Assembly (NCBI GenBank): GCA_029379385.1
Contig: CM055609.1
Coordinates: 5,766,001 to 5,830,000 of the forward strand
Direction: 5' to 3'
DNA: 64,000 bases
Source of the DNA: Quillaja saponaria
Taxonomy: Eukaryota > Streptophyta > Magnoliopsida > Fabales > Quillajaceae
Shown here piece after piece: positions 12,540 through 24,048 of this stretch (its first letter is position 1; each line of letters opens with the position of its first letter). A model generated the notes under the pieces. It saw nothing but the letters and a program-made list of their open reading frames with translations. It did not search any database and was not told the origin of the DNA. Made by a program: the position numbers and the translations under genes.

Positions 12540-13139
12540 TATTAAATATACGAAGAAGGAGTAAGAGTAATAGCTTGGATTGTTTTAAGACTATACCAAA
12601 ACCTTATATTTATAATGGAAAATATACATAAGACCTAAAATAATTTAACAAAAAATTACAACAAACTTCACTCGACTTACTTTATGCCTAAAAAAATGAG
12701 AACGACACAAACAACATGTGCCTTAAAAGAAAATCATTGGTTCACAACCAACATAAAATACTAATTGGCAACAATTTTAGTCGATAATTTCTTTGGTCAA
12801 ACAGGAAAACTAGAGCAGGCAACTCTGGAATCAGTGATAACGTGTCACAGACTAAACATCAAAAAATTTAAAGATAAAGATAAACTTCAGCAAAAACTTC
12901 AAAACTCTGAACTCCAAACAACATCAAAAAATTTAAAACTGTTTGGGGCTGGAGAGGAGAGGTGGCAAGCCCCAAGATTAAACTTGGGTTTAGATCAAAC
13001 CCGCTCTGATACCATATTAAATACATAAAGAAGGAGAAAGAGTAGTAACTTGGATTATTCTAATACTACACCAAGACCTTATATTTATAATAGAAAATGT
13101 ATAAAAGATTTGCTTATCTAAACAATGTGGGACTTAACA
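12540..13139 (-). mobile_element. Miniature LTR retrotransposon (TRIM-like) without coding region
   Basis: Two direct repeats of about 110-125 bp (12540-12650 and 13015-13139) share TATAAATATAAGG on the minus strand and end in ATTTAATA. On the minus strand the right repeat starts TGTTAAGTCCCACATTG, a common plant LTR start, and is followed at once by TGGTATCAGAGC (13014-13003), the initiator-Met tRNA primer-binding site. The internal part is only about 360 bp and encodes no gag or pol, as in TRIM elements. No clear target-site duplication is seen. Confidence 0.78.
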
Positions 13140-13338
13140 TCCAACATAACTTAATCTTAAATATACTTTAACAATTAGATGTGAGTGATGAATGGAATCA
13201 TGAATAGATACATTTATCATTTTCAAGGTTAGACATAGTATATGGATGATTGATATATGACTTATATAAGTTGGGAGATGGATCCCTCATTTTATTTCAC
13301 AGGGATAGAACAATTTAATGAGAAAAATAGAGTTAGAG

Positions 13339-13443
13339 ATGTTTTCTAATGCTCAAGAAGTAGTAAAACCCCATGCCGCGTTAATTCCATACCCAACTCA
13401 AGGCCACGCTAACCAGTGCTCAAAGAATTGCAAAAATTGTTGA
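13339..13443 (+). pseudogene. UGT85 exon-1 N-terminal relic
   Basis: Reads MFSNAQEVVKPHAALIPYPT then QGH, the start of a UGT85 with its catalytic-His motif. A one-base loss follows, at the codon for N before P-M-L-K, and homology fades after about 35 codons. A leader-like region precedes the ATG, so this was once a complete gene 5' end. Confidence 0.8.
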
Positions 13444-13975
13444 AATTTTTTAAAAAACTTAAGTAAAAGTCGTTAAATTAATGGTAAATGAAAAAAAAAA
13501 TGAAACTAATAATTGATAAATTGTATTATACATTAGGAAATGAAAGTAAAAAAATTTAGGTTATGTCTATCTGATTTAAAACTGTAAGTCGTATTTTATG
13601 GGTTAAACAAAAAATTATGACTTTTAGTTTAATAACGGAAGATTATGTCTTTTGATTTTAAAAATAGAATATCACGTTTTTTGGTTTTAAAACAGAAGAT
13701 TGTGTATTTTGATTTATACTACAACTTTTTCCTAAAGATGTGACTATTATCTTTTTTGAAAAAGTGCAACCATTCACAAGATAGTTTTTGGGATATATAA
13801 ATATCAAATCAGTTTTCCATATATATTTTTTGTACATTCCTGCAACCAGAATGTAGGAGGTACATGTTTTACCTTGGCAGGCAAATTTGTTATAACTCTA
13901 TTTGTAGTATAGGAAAAAATATATATTGTTTTGAGGAAAAAATGTATACATTCGACTCAAGTTTAAAAAGTAGAA

Positions 13976-14060
13976 TTCCCATTGATATTGTTTGTAAATT
14001 ATTTTTCAACTCATCCATGTTGTGCTCTTTTGACATTAACTGCATGTGTATATTTGAAAA
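13976..14060 (+). pseudogene. Degraded UGT85 exon-1 3' segment
   Basis: CCATGTTGTGCTCTTTT and its upstream sequence match the relic at 18858-18935, where the frame continues as VLFWISSASVLLGFAHY, the end of UGT exon 1. It probably belongs to the same dead gene as the relic at 13339. Confidence 0.55.
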
Positions 14061-14480
14061 AAGAAAAATAGTTCTCTGATTCTAATCTAATATGCAGACG
14101 TGAGATATTTGAGTAAAACACATCTCTAGATTAAGTGTGACCTGGTTGCCACAATTAATTATTTTTAAATAAGGAATAATTATCTTTAGTTAAAAATGAT
14201 TGTAAAGTGATAAGTTTAGTTAAAGATATAGTGGATAATAATCATTTTATATTATCTCTTTAGATGAGGGTAAATGTTTATCCCACTAAGATAACTAATT
14301 CCTTGATGGAAAGAACAATTTGAATGGGACTATACAGGGTCCCTCACTTAGTCTATAAAAGTCTGTGTTACCATGAAATACAGTGCATCCAGTACTCCTC
14401 AGACATGGGCTAGAAGACTATTGTGAGTGTTAAATGAGGTGTGTGTTATAATTCTCTGCAATGTGATTATGGAGCTTGGG

Positions 14481-15748
14481 TAGAGATGGCAATTGGGCTA
14501 GGCCTGACCTGACCTGACCTCAATGGGTTTTTTAATTAGTCTTCAATGAGTGTGAGTTTGGGTATCATTATATTTTATCTGTTGGGTCTGGGCAAAACCC
14601 AGAAACCTGCTAGATCTAAAATAAAAATTTTCAATAATATCAAAATTTATATTTTTAATTTTGGAAAATTCATGATTGTTATGATCAAATGGGTGTATAA
14701 TAATTGTAACACTCTATTTTGATTTTGGGATTCTTTATCATATGAAAAAATGATTTAGTATTAATAGTTTTGATATGTGAATTTTTTTTTTAAATTAATT
14801 TTTTTTTTAAATATAATGAGAAAGATTAATTTTAAAAATTCATGATTTGATATGAGAATTTACAAATCAGGGTCTATGATCATTTTCTCACTCATTCAAC
14901 TACCACTGAATTTCTAATGTCGTTAATTTTTTTATCGAATATTCAAATTTAGATATTGCACCGGTATTATTAAGCATGATTTATAATTTATTGAAAATGT
15001 TAAAATCTATGGTTAAACTTAATGATTCCTATATGCACATGCATACCACATGAGTTAAAATTTTAAAATATCTATCGACCCTCCAATATGATTCATTTGT
15101 TATCCAGTTTTTCTATTTCTTTCATTGAAAATTCCAGTTGACATTGTTATTCAATTGATTTCATTTCTCTTTTTTCTATGGATGATCGAGATTTTAATTA
15201 CATGTTGCTAGATAACATTAGACAAAATTAGTAATAAATTAGCTCAACAATTATATATATATTAGCAAGAAAATATTAAACTGTTTAGTGGATGAGGATA
15301 TTTGGACAAAGATGGAAACTGAAATTTTGAACAAACAATATTAGCTTCTTTAATAGGAGTATTCTATTTTTTTTGTTTTTGTTTTAGCTTGCATTGTCAA
15401 TTTGAAATGGGGGATAGTTACAATGGATTTTTGCTCCTTTTTTGTCATATTAATTCATCATAAGAGTATAAAATTATATTAACTGACCAACAATTCACTA
15501 TGGCTTATGTAAACCAATTCTTTAAAAAAATAGGGAAACATTATTATTATTATTTTACAAAAAAGTATTTTTTTTAAAAAATTGAGAACATAATTTTTTT
15601 TTTTTGTATTAAAAAAAATTGAGTATATAAAACGCATGGGTATACCTAATAAATAATGTGTCAAATAAGTCTCATCGTCAAGTCTACAATAAATATGGGT
15701 AAACATGATGGGTCAGGGCCCGGCTGGATCAGCCCATTACCATCTCTA
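14481..15748. mobile_element. Non-autonomous hAT-type DNA transposon
   Basis: The ends are inverted repeats: TAGAGATGGCAATTGGGC at the left and, on the minus strand, TAGAGATGGTAATGGGC at the right. It is flanked by a perfect 8-bp direct repeat, AGCTTGGG (14473-14480 and 15749-15756). An 8-bp target duplication and this TIR type fit the hAT superfamily. The 1,268-bp element has no transposase-like open frame, so it would have needed enzyme in trans. It sits inside the remains of a UGT gene. Confidence 0.88.
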
Positions 15749-15795
15749 AGCTTGGGCAATGATGGCTTAAGTTGGAATATTAACTGACCAAGTGT

Positions 15796-15881
15796 TAGAA
15801 TATTCATATGATTAAACAAGAATAGAATATTCATATGATTAAACAAGAAACCCTGTTTTATGAGTTATTAGGCCTGATCTT
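15796..15881 (+). pseudogene. 27-bp tandem duplication and UGT85 exon-2 scrap
   Basis: TAGAATATTCATATGATTAA starts at 15796 and again at 15823, a 27-bp tandem duplication. The next 35 bp resembles the exon-2 segment [11 protein letters not shown] (ends TTATTAGGCCTGATCTT) but is broken by substitutions. Homology then switches at 15882 to the UGT upstream repeat module. Confidence 0.6.
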
Positions 15882-16045
15882 AAGTTGACATCCACATTTA
15901 TCACATGATTGACTAAAAACCATTCCTTTCTCTCATCCACGTTAGTTTACTTTACATTATTAATTTTACACGTTTGATCTGAATATTGTATAACTTGATT
16001 ATTTAATTAAGAGGTGGAATGCTAATTAAAACTTAATGTTTTATG
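15882..16045 (+). repeat. UGT-upstream repeat module (first of several)
   Basis: A conserved stretch of about 150 bp (AAGTTGACA ... GATTGACTAAA ... CATTATTAATTTTACA ... AACTTGATTATTTAATT ... GGTGGAATGCTAATTAAAAC). It recurs at about 25977-26120, 37545-37715, 38572-38740, 44128-44285 and 63655-63815, with a partial copy at 55465-55570. Most copies lie 0.5-2.3 kb before a UGT start. It is either an old transposon carried in the duplicating unit or a shared regulatory region. Confidence 0.7.
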
Positions 16046-16604
16046 TCTTTAACGATAATATTATTTACTTAGAGGTGGGTATATCGAGTTAGTTATCTAT
16101 ATTCCGATTAATTATATTCATTTTGATCAAATGCATGTATTTAACACTCGAAATAGATAATTTATAAAAATTTATACTTTTCATTATTATTTTTAAAAAA
16201 AATTTTGAACCTAAAAATCAAGACAAAAAATTCACATGCCTAGGTCTTATTGGTGGAGACGGATCTGTCAGAATGTCCTTTTCCAATTCTCCAATTTAAT
16301 CTGATGGGTAAGTAAAATGTGTAAATAATGGCCACGTTCAAACTTATATTTAGATTTGTAATTATATAATGTAAAATATATATTAACAAAAAGAAAAATA
16401 AAAAAGCTCATTTTCATATTAGGATTTTTCAGCACTTGCAAAGGTTTTATATATAAATTTTTTTTAATATTTATTACGATAATTAAATATAATTTTAATA
16501 TTACTTAATATAAAATTATATTTATTATATTTTAATAAATATTCTTACAACAATCGCTAAAAATTCTTGAATATAAAACAAAGTTAAAAAATACATGTGG
16601 ACTC

Positions 16605-16610
16605 TATAAA
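16605..16610 (+). promoter_or_regulatory. TATA box of UGT copy 3 (class A promoter)
   Basis: TATAAA within ACTCTATAAAGTTGG lies 102 bp before the ATG. The preceding few hundred bases share GGTGGAGACGGATCTGTCAG and TGTGTAAATAATGGCCAC with other class A copies. Confidence 0.72.
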
Positions 16611-16711
16611 GTTGGCGATTTATCCTTTCTTGCCTTTCATACTCATACTATCAAAATAGAAAAGTTATAGAGTGAAATTCACAGACAAACAAAGGGAAGG
16701 TGTTAGGAGAG

Positions 16712-18668
16712 ATGGGTACCATTCCAGAAGTCGTGAAACTTCATGCTGTGTTAATCCCAGCCCCAGCTCAAGGCCATATAAACCCAATGCTGAAACTAGC
16801 AAAGCTACTTCATTTCAAAGGCTTTTACATAACCTTTGTTAACACTGAGTTCAACCACAAACGTTTGCTTAAATCAAGGGGTTTTAACTCCCTTGATGGC
16901 TTGCCAGATTTTCAATTTCAAACCATACCAGATGGTCTTCCTCCTACATATGTGGATGCCACACAAGACATCCCATCTCTTTGTTACTCTACTAGAAAGA
17001 CATGTTTAGTCCCATTCAGGAACCTTCTTGCTAAAATTAATCACTCTGCTTCTTCTGGCTCCATCCCTCCAGTCAGGTGCATAGTTTCAGATGGTGTCAT
17101 GTCCTTCTCTGTCAAAGCTGCTGAAGAACTGGGAATCCCTATTGTACTCTTTTGGACAACAAGTGCTTGTGGCTTCTTGGGCTATGCACATTATCGCAGT
17201 CTAATTGATAGAGGTCTTGTCCCTCTCAAAGGTAAATAATACATACAAACCCATTACATCCGCACTTGTCATGAATCATGATAGATGAAAAATGCGATAG
17301 AACATTGTAGGATCTCCTACTTATTAACGGAAATCTGTGTTACTATACTACCAAGTAGTTTGAGTATGTAATATGTGTCCCCAATTGAGGGACTAAGTTA
17401 GAAGGAACTGTCATAATTGCAGTTCTCTCAAGCGGTTTTTATAGTCCAGATCAATTTAGTATACACATGTTCAAGAATTCAACACACACTCCCTTCGAAC
17501 AGTCATACATCACAAGTGCATATTTGGGCATGTCATGATATACACATAGCAAACTTTACTTATAATTTCTAAGATTCGGATAAACCTTGATAATACTGTA
17601 AATTTGTAACTTTTTAGATTTTTTCGTCTTTTTAATTGGCATACTCGCCAACAAGGGTCTACATAGTTCATACTCATCGCTAATTTTAAAGCTAATTATT
17701 CTCTATATATTTTGCTGTAACAAGCAGATGAGAGCTATTTGACAAATGGGTACTTAGAGACTGAAGTAAACTGGATTTCAGGAATGAAAAATATCCGATT
17801 GAGGGATTTCCCTAACTTCATACGTACAACGGATCCAAATGAATTGATGGTGGAATTTTTCATAGGAGAGGTAGACAGAGCTTACAAAGCTTCAGCCATT
17901 ATATTGAACACATTTGATGAATTGGAACAGAATGTGGTGAATGATCTCTCATCAATGTTCCCTCCTATTTACACCATTGGCCCTCTTCATTTGCTAGTCA
18001 AGCAAATCCCACAACAAAAATTGGTACCTTTTGGGTCTAATCTTTGGAAAGAAGACACTGAATGCCTTCTGTGGCTTGAATCCAAGGAACCCAGTTCAGT
18101 GGTTTATGTGAATTATGGTAGCATTACAGTTATGTCACCACAACAGCTCTTGGAGTTTGCTTGGGGATTGGCCAATAGCAGAAGACCCTTTTTGTGGGTT
18201 ATTAGGCCTGACCTTGTTGATGGGGGATCAGTGATTTTGTCATATGAATTTGTCAATGAAACTAAAGACAGGGGTCTAATAGCTAGCTGGTGCCCACAAG
18301 AGCAAGTACTAAGCCACCCATCAATTGGAGGATTTTTAACACATTGTGGGTGGAACTCAATAATTGAAAGCTTGAGCTGTGGAGTGCCTATAATTTGCTG
18401 GCCATTCTTTGCTGAGCAGCAGACTAATTGTAGGTTTTCATGCTCTGAATGGGGTATAGGCATGGAGGTTGATACTAATGTAAAGAGGGATGAGGTAGAG
18501 AAATTGGTGAATGAATTGATGGAAGGAGAAAAGGGGAAGGAGATGAAACAACAGGCCATGGAGTGGAAGAAAAAGGCAGGGGAAGCCGCAAGCTCAAATG
18601 GTTCTTCTTACTTGAATTTGGACAGATTGATTAAAGAAGTGCTGCTCAAATCAAATGAAAAATCTTAG
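16712..18668 (+). CDS. UGT85-type UDP-glucosyltransferase, copy 3, intact
   Basis: The only UGT here with an unbroken reading frame. Exon 1 is 16712-17231, exon 2 is 17728-18668, with a 496-bp intron splitting the codon for Asp174. The product is 486 residues, normal for UGT85. His22 ([10 protein letters not shown]) is the expected catalytic base and Asp127 ([10 protein letters not shown]) its partner. The PSPG box is residues 361-404 (WCPQEQV... HCGWNS... CWPFFAEQ); its final Gln fits UDP-glucose preference. There is no signal peptide or membrane anchor, so it should be cytosolic. Known UGT85 members glucosylate cyanohydrins, iridoids, terpenols and cytokinins; the substrate here is undetermined. 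The start is ATG 16712; an in-frame GTG at 16700 is not a plausible start. Exon 1 is nearly identical to that of copy 2, indicating recent duplication or conversion. Confidence 0.93.
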
Positions 18669-18857
18669 AGCATCTTGTTTTACTAAACAAGTAATTATTA
18701 ATTCTATTGATGTGTTCCTCTTCTGCAATGTAATAAACGTATCCTTTGCATACTATTTCAAGAAGTATTTATTTAATTATTAATTTTATTAGGGAAGATT
18801 TTTACCAGTTTTTCAAGAGCATGTAGAGTATGAGGCTCCTATCCTTTGCATACTATG

Positions 18858-19600
18858 ATGTCCCATTAATATTGTTTGTAATAATTTTTCCATCGCATCC
18901 ATGTTGTGCTCTTTTGGATATCAAGTGCATCTGTACTTTTGGGTTTTGCTCATTATCAGAGTTTAATTGATATGGACTTATTCCTCTCTCAAAGGTATAC
19001 ATACATATTCTTCCATATATCGAAAAATGACATTCATTTGCATACCTACCTCTTATTATTTCGCACAAATTTGCTGAATTGGAACCTGGTGTACTTAATA
19101 ATCTATCATCAATGTTCCCTCCCATTTACACCACAAATTCTATGAATAATTCGGTCAAAGAAGATGCTAAAAAGTTTAAAATGATTAGAAATTAACAAAC
19201 AAATACAAATGGATAGAATACAAGATATATGAGTCCAGACAACTATCCAACTTTGTATTTTGCTTGGGTTTGGCCAATAGCAAGAAATCTTTTTTGGTTA
19301 ATCTATTAGTGTTAGTTATGAAAAGCTAAGGGGGGCTGTATAAGATTGGCACACTCTTCTCTCAATAAATTAAATTTTACCGATGAGTTTTACTCTAAGT
19401 CTTATCAATGATATCATGTGATTTCACGCTGATAAACTGGACACTACGATGAGGACGCAAGTACTACCTGTCGTCTACATGATGCAGGTGATGTGGAGGC
19501 TTCAGAAGAGAGTTTGTGTCCCCAATTGCTCAGGTACCCATGAATTGGGGACGTACTGTGGGTGGACCTCTCTGTCAATGATGCAGGTGATATGTGACTC
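18858..19600 (+). pseudogene. UGT85 relic in pieces
   Basis: Successive fragments keep UGT order: end of exon 1 (LFWISSASVLLGFAHYQSL, 18906-18965, then a donor-like AAAGGTATAC); exon-2 pieces [19 protein letters not shown] (about 19076-19135), FAWV.PIA (about 19258-19285) and a PSPG remnant around CGWTS (about 19525-19580). Long non-homologous stretches separate them. The last part, with CTACCTGTCGTC and ATGATGCAGGTGATGTGGA, is shared with the relic ending near 21200, so the two dead genes are themselves duplicates. Confidence 0.72.
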
Positions 19601-19951
19601 CCCTCTGTCAGTGAGCAGAACAAATCCGTACACATCCCGTGAATTATTAGTGAAGTATTCTCACTGAGATTAGTCGTTTTTTTACCGTGTCGATTTTAAA
19701 TTTTATTTACAATTTATTTCGTAAAATGAGATAAATTTAACCTTTTTAAAATATTACTCTTAAACTAAAATTATAACTTGATTTAGTGAATAAATTACTC
19801 AAATAATTATTTAATAGGCCTGGAGCTAGAAATCCATAAAGTGGAAGATACATATCTCAAAAATTAGAATGAGAGTATGAAAATGATTGATGTCTATAAG
19901 TTGGGAGATGCTCGTTTCCTTTCCAAGGGATACTAAAGAAAATAGAGCAAG

Positions 19952-21200
19952 ATGAATTCCAATATTCAAGGAGTAAAACCTCATGCTGTGTTAGTTCCAT
20001 TCCCTGCTCAAGGCCATATAAACTCAATGCTGAAACTAGCAAAGTTACTTCATTTCAAAGGCCTTCACATAACCTTTGTTAACACTGACTTTACGCACAA
20101 ACGTTTGCTCAAACCAAAGGTTACTTGGACATTGAAGTAAATTGAATTCAATGAATGAAAAGCATGAGACTTCCCAAGTGTTAGAATATGCATTTGATTA
20201 AAAAAACTTCCTCCCCTAACAAATATTGAAATTTATAGATAAGGTGGTAATTTATCACCTAGATGAGTATTGCAAAGATCCAAATGATCTGATGCTAAAC
20301 TGTCTCATTGGAGAGGTAGATGAGCTTACAAGAATTCCATTATTCTCTCGCACACCATTGTCAATAAGATAATTCAGTAAAAAAAATGGTAAAAGAGTTT
20401 TAAATGATTTGAAATTAATGAACAAATAATAATAGACAAAGATACAGGATATATGTGATTTAATTGTTAGTCTAATTTACAAAAAAAAACATAATAAAGT
20501 TATTTCATATCAATGTACACTCAGCTCATTAACTCATTACAATGATAAGGTCACTGTTTATAATTAAGTTTTACAAGACAATTATAGATCTTGGAATTGT
20601 TCTTGTAATTATACCTTAATTTATCTATTCATTACAATATTCAATATACATAATTTAATAATTTTTTTTTGTACATAAGAAGGTTAAGGTTTGAACCCTG
20701 AATTTAGGAGTGGGGGAGAGACCTAAAGCTTAATAAGAGATGTGATTGAAATATTACAATTAATTTATATCAGTCAAAATCAATTATTTTTAGTAAGTTC
20801 TTTTAATGGCTTGAATCCAAATCTCAGATATGTTGTTTATGTGAATTATGGTAGCATCACAGTTGAGTCCTGGCCAACTAATCGACTTTTGAATTTTGCT
20901 TGGGATTGGCCAATAACAAAAAATCCTTTTTGGTTAATCTATCAGTGTTAGTGATCAAAACGTCAAGTGTTCATGTATAACATTGGCACTCTTCTATTAA
21001 CTAACTACTAAGAATTAAATTTTAAAATGAGTTTTACTTTTATCCTTATCAAAGATATCTGAGATGGCAGAAAGTACTACCTGTCGTCCACATGATGCAG
21101 GTGATGTGGATGCTTTGAAGAGAGTTTATGTCCGCAATTGCTCAGTTACCCATCAATTGTGGGTTCTTGACGTATTGTGGGTGGAACTCAATGAGATGTG
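19952..21200 (+). pseudogene. UGT85 relic with exon 1 fused to exon 2
   Basis: Begins [20 protein letters not shown] and runs to KRLLKPK, then jumps directly to the exon-2 sequence YLD.EVN, ending at a stop at 20140. The deletion removed the rest of exon 1, the whole intron and the start of exon 2. Later scraps include DPNDLMLNCLIGEVDE (about 20278-20325), [11 protein letters not shown] (about 20830-20865), a FAW.WPI..NPFWLIY piece (to 20948) and a PSPG remnant near 21130-21195. Confidence 0.82.
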
Positions 21201-21486
21201 AGTGGGAGTAAGGATGATTATATATCACCAGTCTATGTGGGATGAGAATGAACAGAGTTAATTTGTGAACCTGAATTAAGTATTCAAATTGAGTTTGATT
21301 TATTTTTTGACCAAGTTAATTTTAAATTTATTTAATAAAATAAGTTGCTCAATTTTTTTTATAATTTGATTAAGTGATAAGTTATCCAAATAATTCTTGA
21401 CTAAAAATTAAAGAGAGATCCATATCCATAAATTGGAAGATGCATATCCGAAAAATTAGAGAGAGAGCACGAGCATGATTGATGTC

Positions 21487-21492
21487 TATAAG
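21487..21492 (+). promoter_or_regulatory. TATA-like box of UGT copy 5 (class B promoter)
   Basis: TATAAG in GATGTCTATAAGTAGGGAGG lies 69 bp before the ATG. The class B context GATGTCTATAAGTTGGGAGATG recurs before the copies at 19952, 24049 and 42268 and before the PPT fragment at 33760, followed by the leader CTTTCAAAGGGATACAAAA. Confidence 0.6.
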
Positions 21493-21560
21493 TAGGGAGG
21501 TGGGAGATGCTCTTTTCCTTTCAAAGGGATACAAAACAAATTAGAAAGAAAATTAGTGAG

Positions 21561-23156
21561 ATGAGTTCCAATATTCAAGGAGTAGCAAAACCTCATGCTG
21601 TGTTAATTCCATTCCCAGCTCAAAGCCACATAAACTCGATGCTGAAACTAGCAAAGCTACTTCATTTCAAAGGCTTTCACATAACCTTTGTTAACACTGA
21701 GTTTACCCACAAACGTTTGCTCAAATCAAGAGGCCACAGTGCTCTTGATGGATTGCCAGACTTTCAATTTGAAACAATCCCAGATGGTCTTCCTCCCACA
21801 GATGTAGATGCTACCCAAGACATTCGATCTCTTCTAGATTCTACTAGAAAGACGTGCTTAGTCCCATTGAGAAACCTTCTTGCTAAACTTAATAACTCTG
21901 CCTCCTCTGGTGTCGTCTCTCCAGTTAGCTGCATAGTTTCAGATGGTGTCATGACCTTCTCCATTAAAGCTGCTCAAGAGTTGAGAATCCCATTTGTAGT
22001 CTTTCGGGCAATAAGTGCATGTGGGTTTTTGTGCTATGCTCATCTTCACAGTCTACTTGATAAGGGTATTATCCCTCTCAAAGGTACATCTATACCCATT
22101 ATTGATTTGCCCATTCCACTATTCAGGAACCTCTTCAAAATCAATCTCCTCACATCACTTTCTTTATTGGTAATTAGGGTTTGTATATGAATTTAGTCAC
22201 CAATAGTTTTATATGACATGCAGATGAGAGCTATTTGAGAAATGGGTACTTGGACACTGAAGTAAATTGGATTCCAGGACTGAAAAATATGAGATTGAGA
22301 GACTTCCCAAGCTTTATACGTACCACAGACCCAAATGACTTAGTGTTAGACTCTCTCTTGGGAGAGAGTGACAGAGCTTACAAAGCTTCTGCTATCATTT
22401 TAAACACATTTGATGAATTGGAAACTGAGGCACTCAATACTCTCTCATCAATGTTCCCTCCTGTTTACACCATTGGCCCTCTTAGTTTGCTTGTCAATCA
22501 AATTTCACAGAACAATTTGGTATCTTTTGGGTCCAATCTTTGGAAAGAAGACACTGAGTGCCTTCAGTGGCTTGAATCCAAGAAACCCAGATCTGTGGTT
22601 TATGTGAATTATGGTAGCATCGCAGTTCTGAGTCCAGACCAACTCTTTGAGTTTGCTTGGGGATTGGCCAATAGCAAGAAACCCTTTTTGTGGGTTATTA
22701 GGCCTGATCTTGTTGATGGGGGCTCAGAGATTCTGTCTTCTGAATTTGTCAATGAAATTAAGGACAGAGGTTTGATTGTAAGCTGGTGTCCACAAGAGCA
22801 AGTGCTAAGCCACCCATCAATTGGTGGGTTTTTAACTCATTGTGGGTGGAACTCAATATTGGAAAGCTTTAGTGCATGGAGTGCCTATTATTTGCTGGCC
22901 ATTTTTTGCTGACCAGCCGACTAATTGTAGGTTTGCTTGCACTGAATGGGGAATTGGGGTGGACATTGATACTAATGTAAAGAGGGATGAGGTGGAGAAA
23001 ATGGTGAATGAGTTGATTGAAGGAGAGAAGGGAAAGGAGATGAAGCAAAAGGTGATGGAGTGGAAGAAAAAGGCAGAGGATGCCACTAGTCCAAATGGAT
23101 TCTTCCTACATGAATTTGGACAAATTGGTGAAAGAAGTGCTTCTGAAATGAAATGA
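21561..23156 (+). pseudogene. UGT85-type glucosyltransferase, copy 5, two one-base insertions
   Basis: Exon 1 is 21561-22083 ([28 protein letters not shown]); exon 2 starts at 22224. The catalytic His is kept, with Ser in place of the usual Gly before it, and [10 protein letters not shown] is intact. The frame is open for about 400 residues into the PSPG box ([10 protein letters not shown]... HCGWNSILESFSA). An extra base near 22877 then breaks it, giving a stop at 22912, and another near 23099 alters the C-terminus. Removing these two bases would leave a normal family member, so a base-call error is a serious alternative to true loss. It is nearly identical to the copy at 31499-33014, including the 140-bp intron. 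A 16-bp perfect palindrome, AGCATCCATGGATGCT, lies just after the 3' end (23167-23182). Confidence 0.8.
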
Positions 23157-23371
23157 AAAATCTTAGAGCATCCATGGATGCTGTTAGCTCTATTCCTCCT
23201 GTTGTCCGTATCTAATTTGCTAAATAATTAATGCATTATGCTATTAGTGTTCCTCTTGTATGTAATGTATCCATGGCAGAAAAAAATCATTCTACCTAAA
23301 AATGTATATTATTGTATGAAGTCTCAAGAATATATTTTGATTCTTGGCGTTCTCACAGGCGCAAGGTTATT

Positions 23372-23699
23372 GAAGTTGCAAGCATGGACATATACAAACC
23401 ATTTATACTTTCAACTGAATTTTTAGAAGTTGGAAGCACGGACATATACAAACTATTTATACTTTCAACTGAATTATTAGAAGTTGCAAGCATGGACATA
23501 TACAGACCATTTATACTTTCTACTGAATTATTAGAAGTTGCATGCAAGCATGGACATATACAAACTATTTATACTTTCAACTGAATTATTAGAAGTTGCA
23601 TGCATGGACATATACCGACCATTTATACTTTCTACCGAATTATTAGAAGTTGCAAGCATGGACATATACAAACTATTTATACTTTCTACTGAATTATTA
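23372..23699 (+). repeat. 54-bp minisatellite, six copies
   Basis: Unit GAAGTTGCAAGCATGGACAT continuing to ...GAATTATTA, 54 bp long. Copies start at 23372, 23426, 23480, 23534 (58 bp, with an extra TGCA), 23592 and 23646. Because 54 is a multiple of three, it reads as an 18-residue repeat (EVASMDIYKPFILSTELL) until the 4-bp insertion shifts the frame. No promoter or start context suggests that it is translated. Shorter versions follow the UGT copies at 31499 and 39894. Confidence 0.92.
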
Positions 23700-24048
23700 T
23701 TTATAAATATGTGTGGCGGCAATAATCAAAACCGTGATCACGTGATCTACTTGGTTATGACACCAAAAGTTAAAAAATCATTCTAGTGCGAAACAGGCTC
23801 TACTATCAAATATTAAAAAAGAAGGAAATTCATTCAAATGGTTAGTTTTGATCTGTTTTTGTTGCAGTACACATGCTAGATATGGGTCTCCAGAAATTAA
23901 TTACTTCATGCTCTGCCAACCAAGTTTTATCCTTCAAATAATTGAGCATATTAGACAGAGTATGAGCATGATTGATGTCTATAAGTTGGGAGATGCTCTT
24001 TTCCTTTCAAAGGGATACAAAAGAAATTAAAATGAAAATTAGAGGGAG

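Noticed and set aside
12765..13028. An 87-codon frame
   Set aside because: It covers the interior and primer-binding site of the TRIM-like element and shows no gag or pol similarity.
16700..16711. Upstream start for UGT copy 3
   Set aside because: The codon is GTG, not ATG, and the family N-terminus aligns to ATG 16712.
18113..18559. Long minus-strand frame across UGT exon 2
   Set aside because: It is the antisense shadow of the PSPG region and recurs opposite every UGT copy.
23372..23699. Possible CRISPR-like array
   Set aside because: The units are contiguous with no unique spacers, in a plant nuclear genome: a minisatellite.
23312..23786. Frames encoding 18-residue repeats on both strands
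   Set aside because: They arise because the minisatellite period is a multiple of three. There is no promoter, no conserved start, and the frame breaks in the fourth unit.
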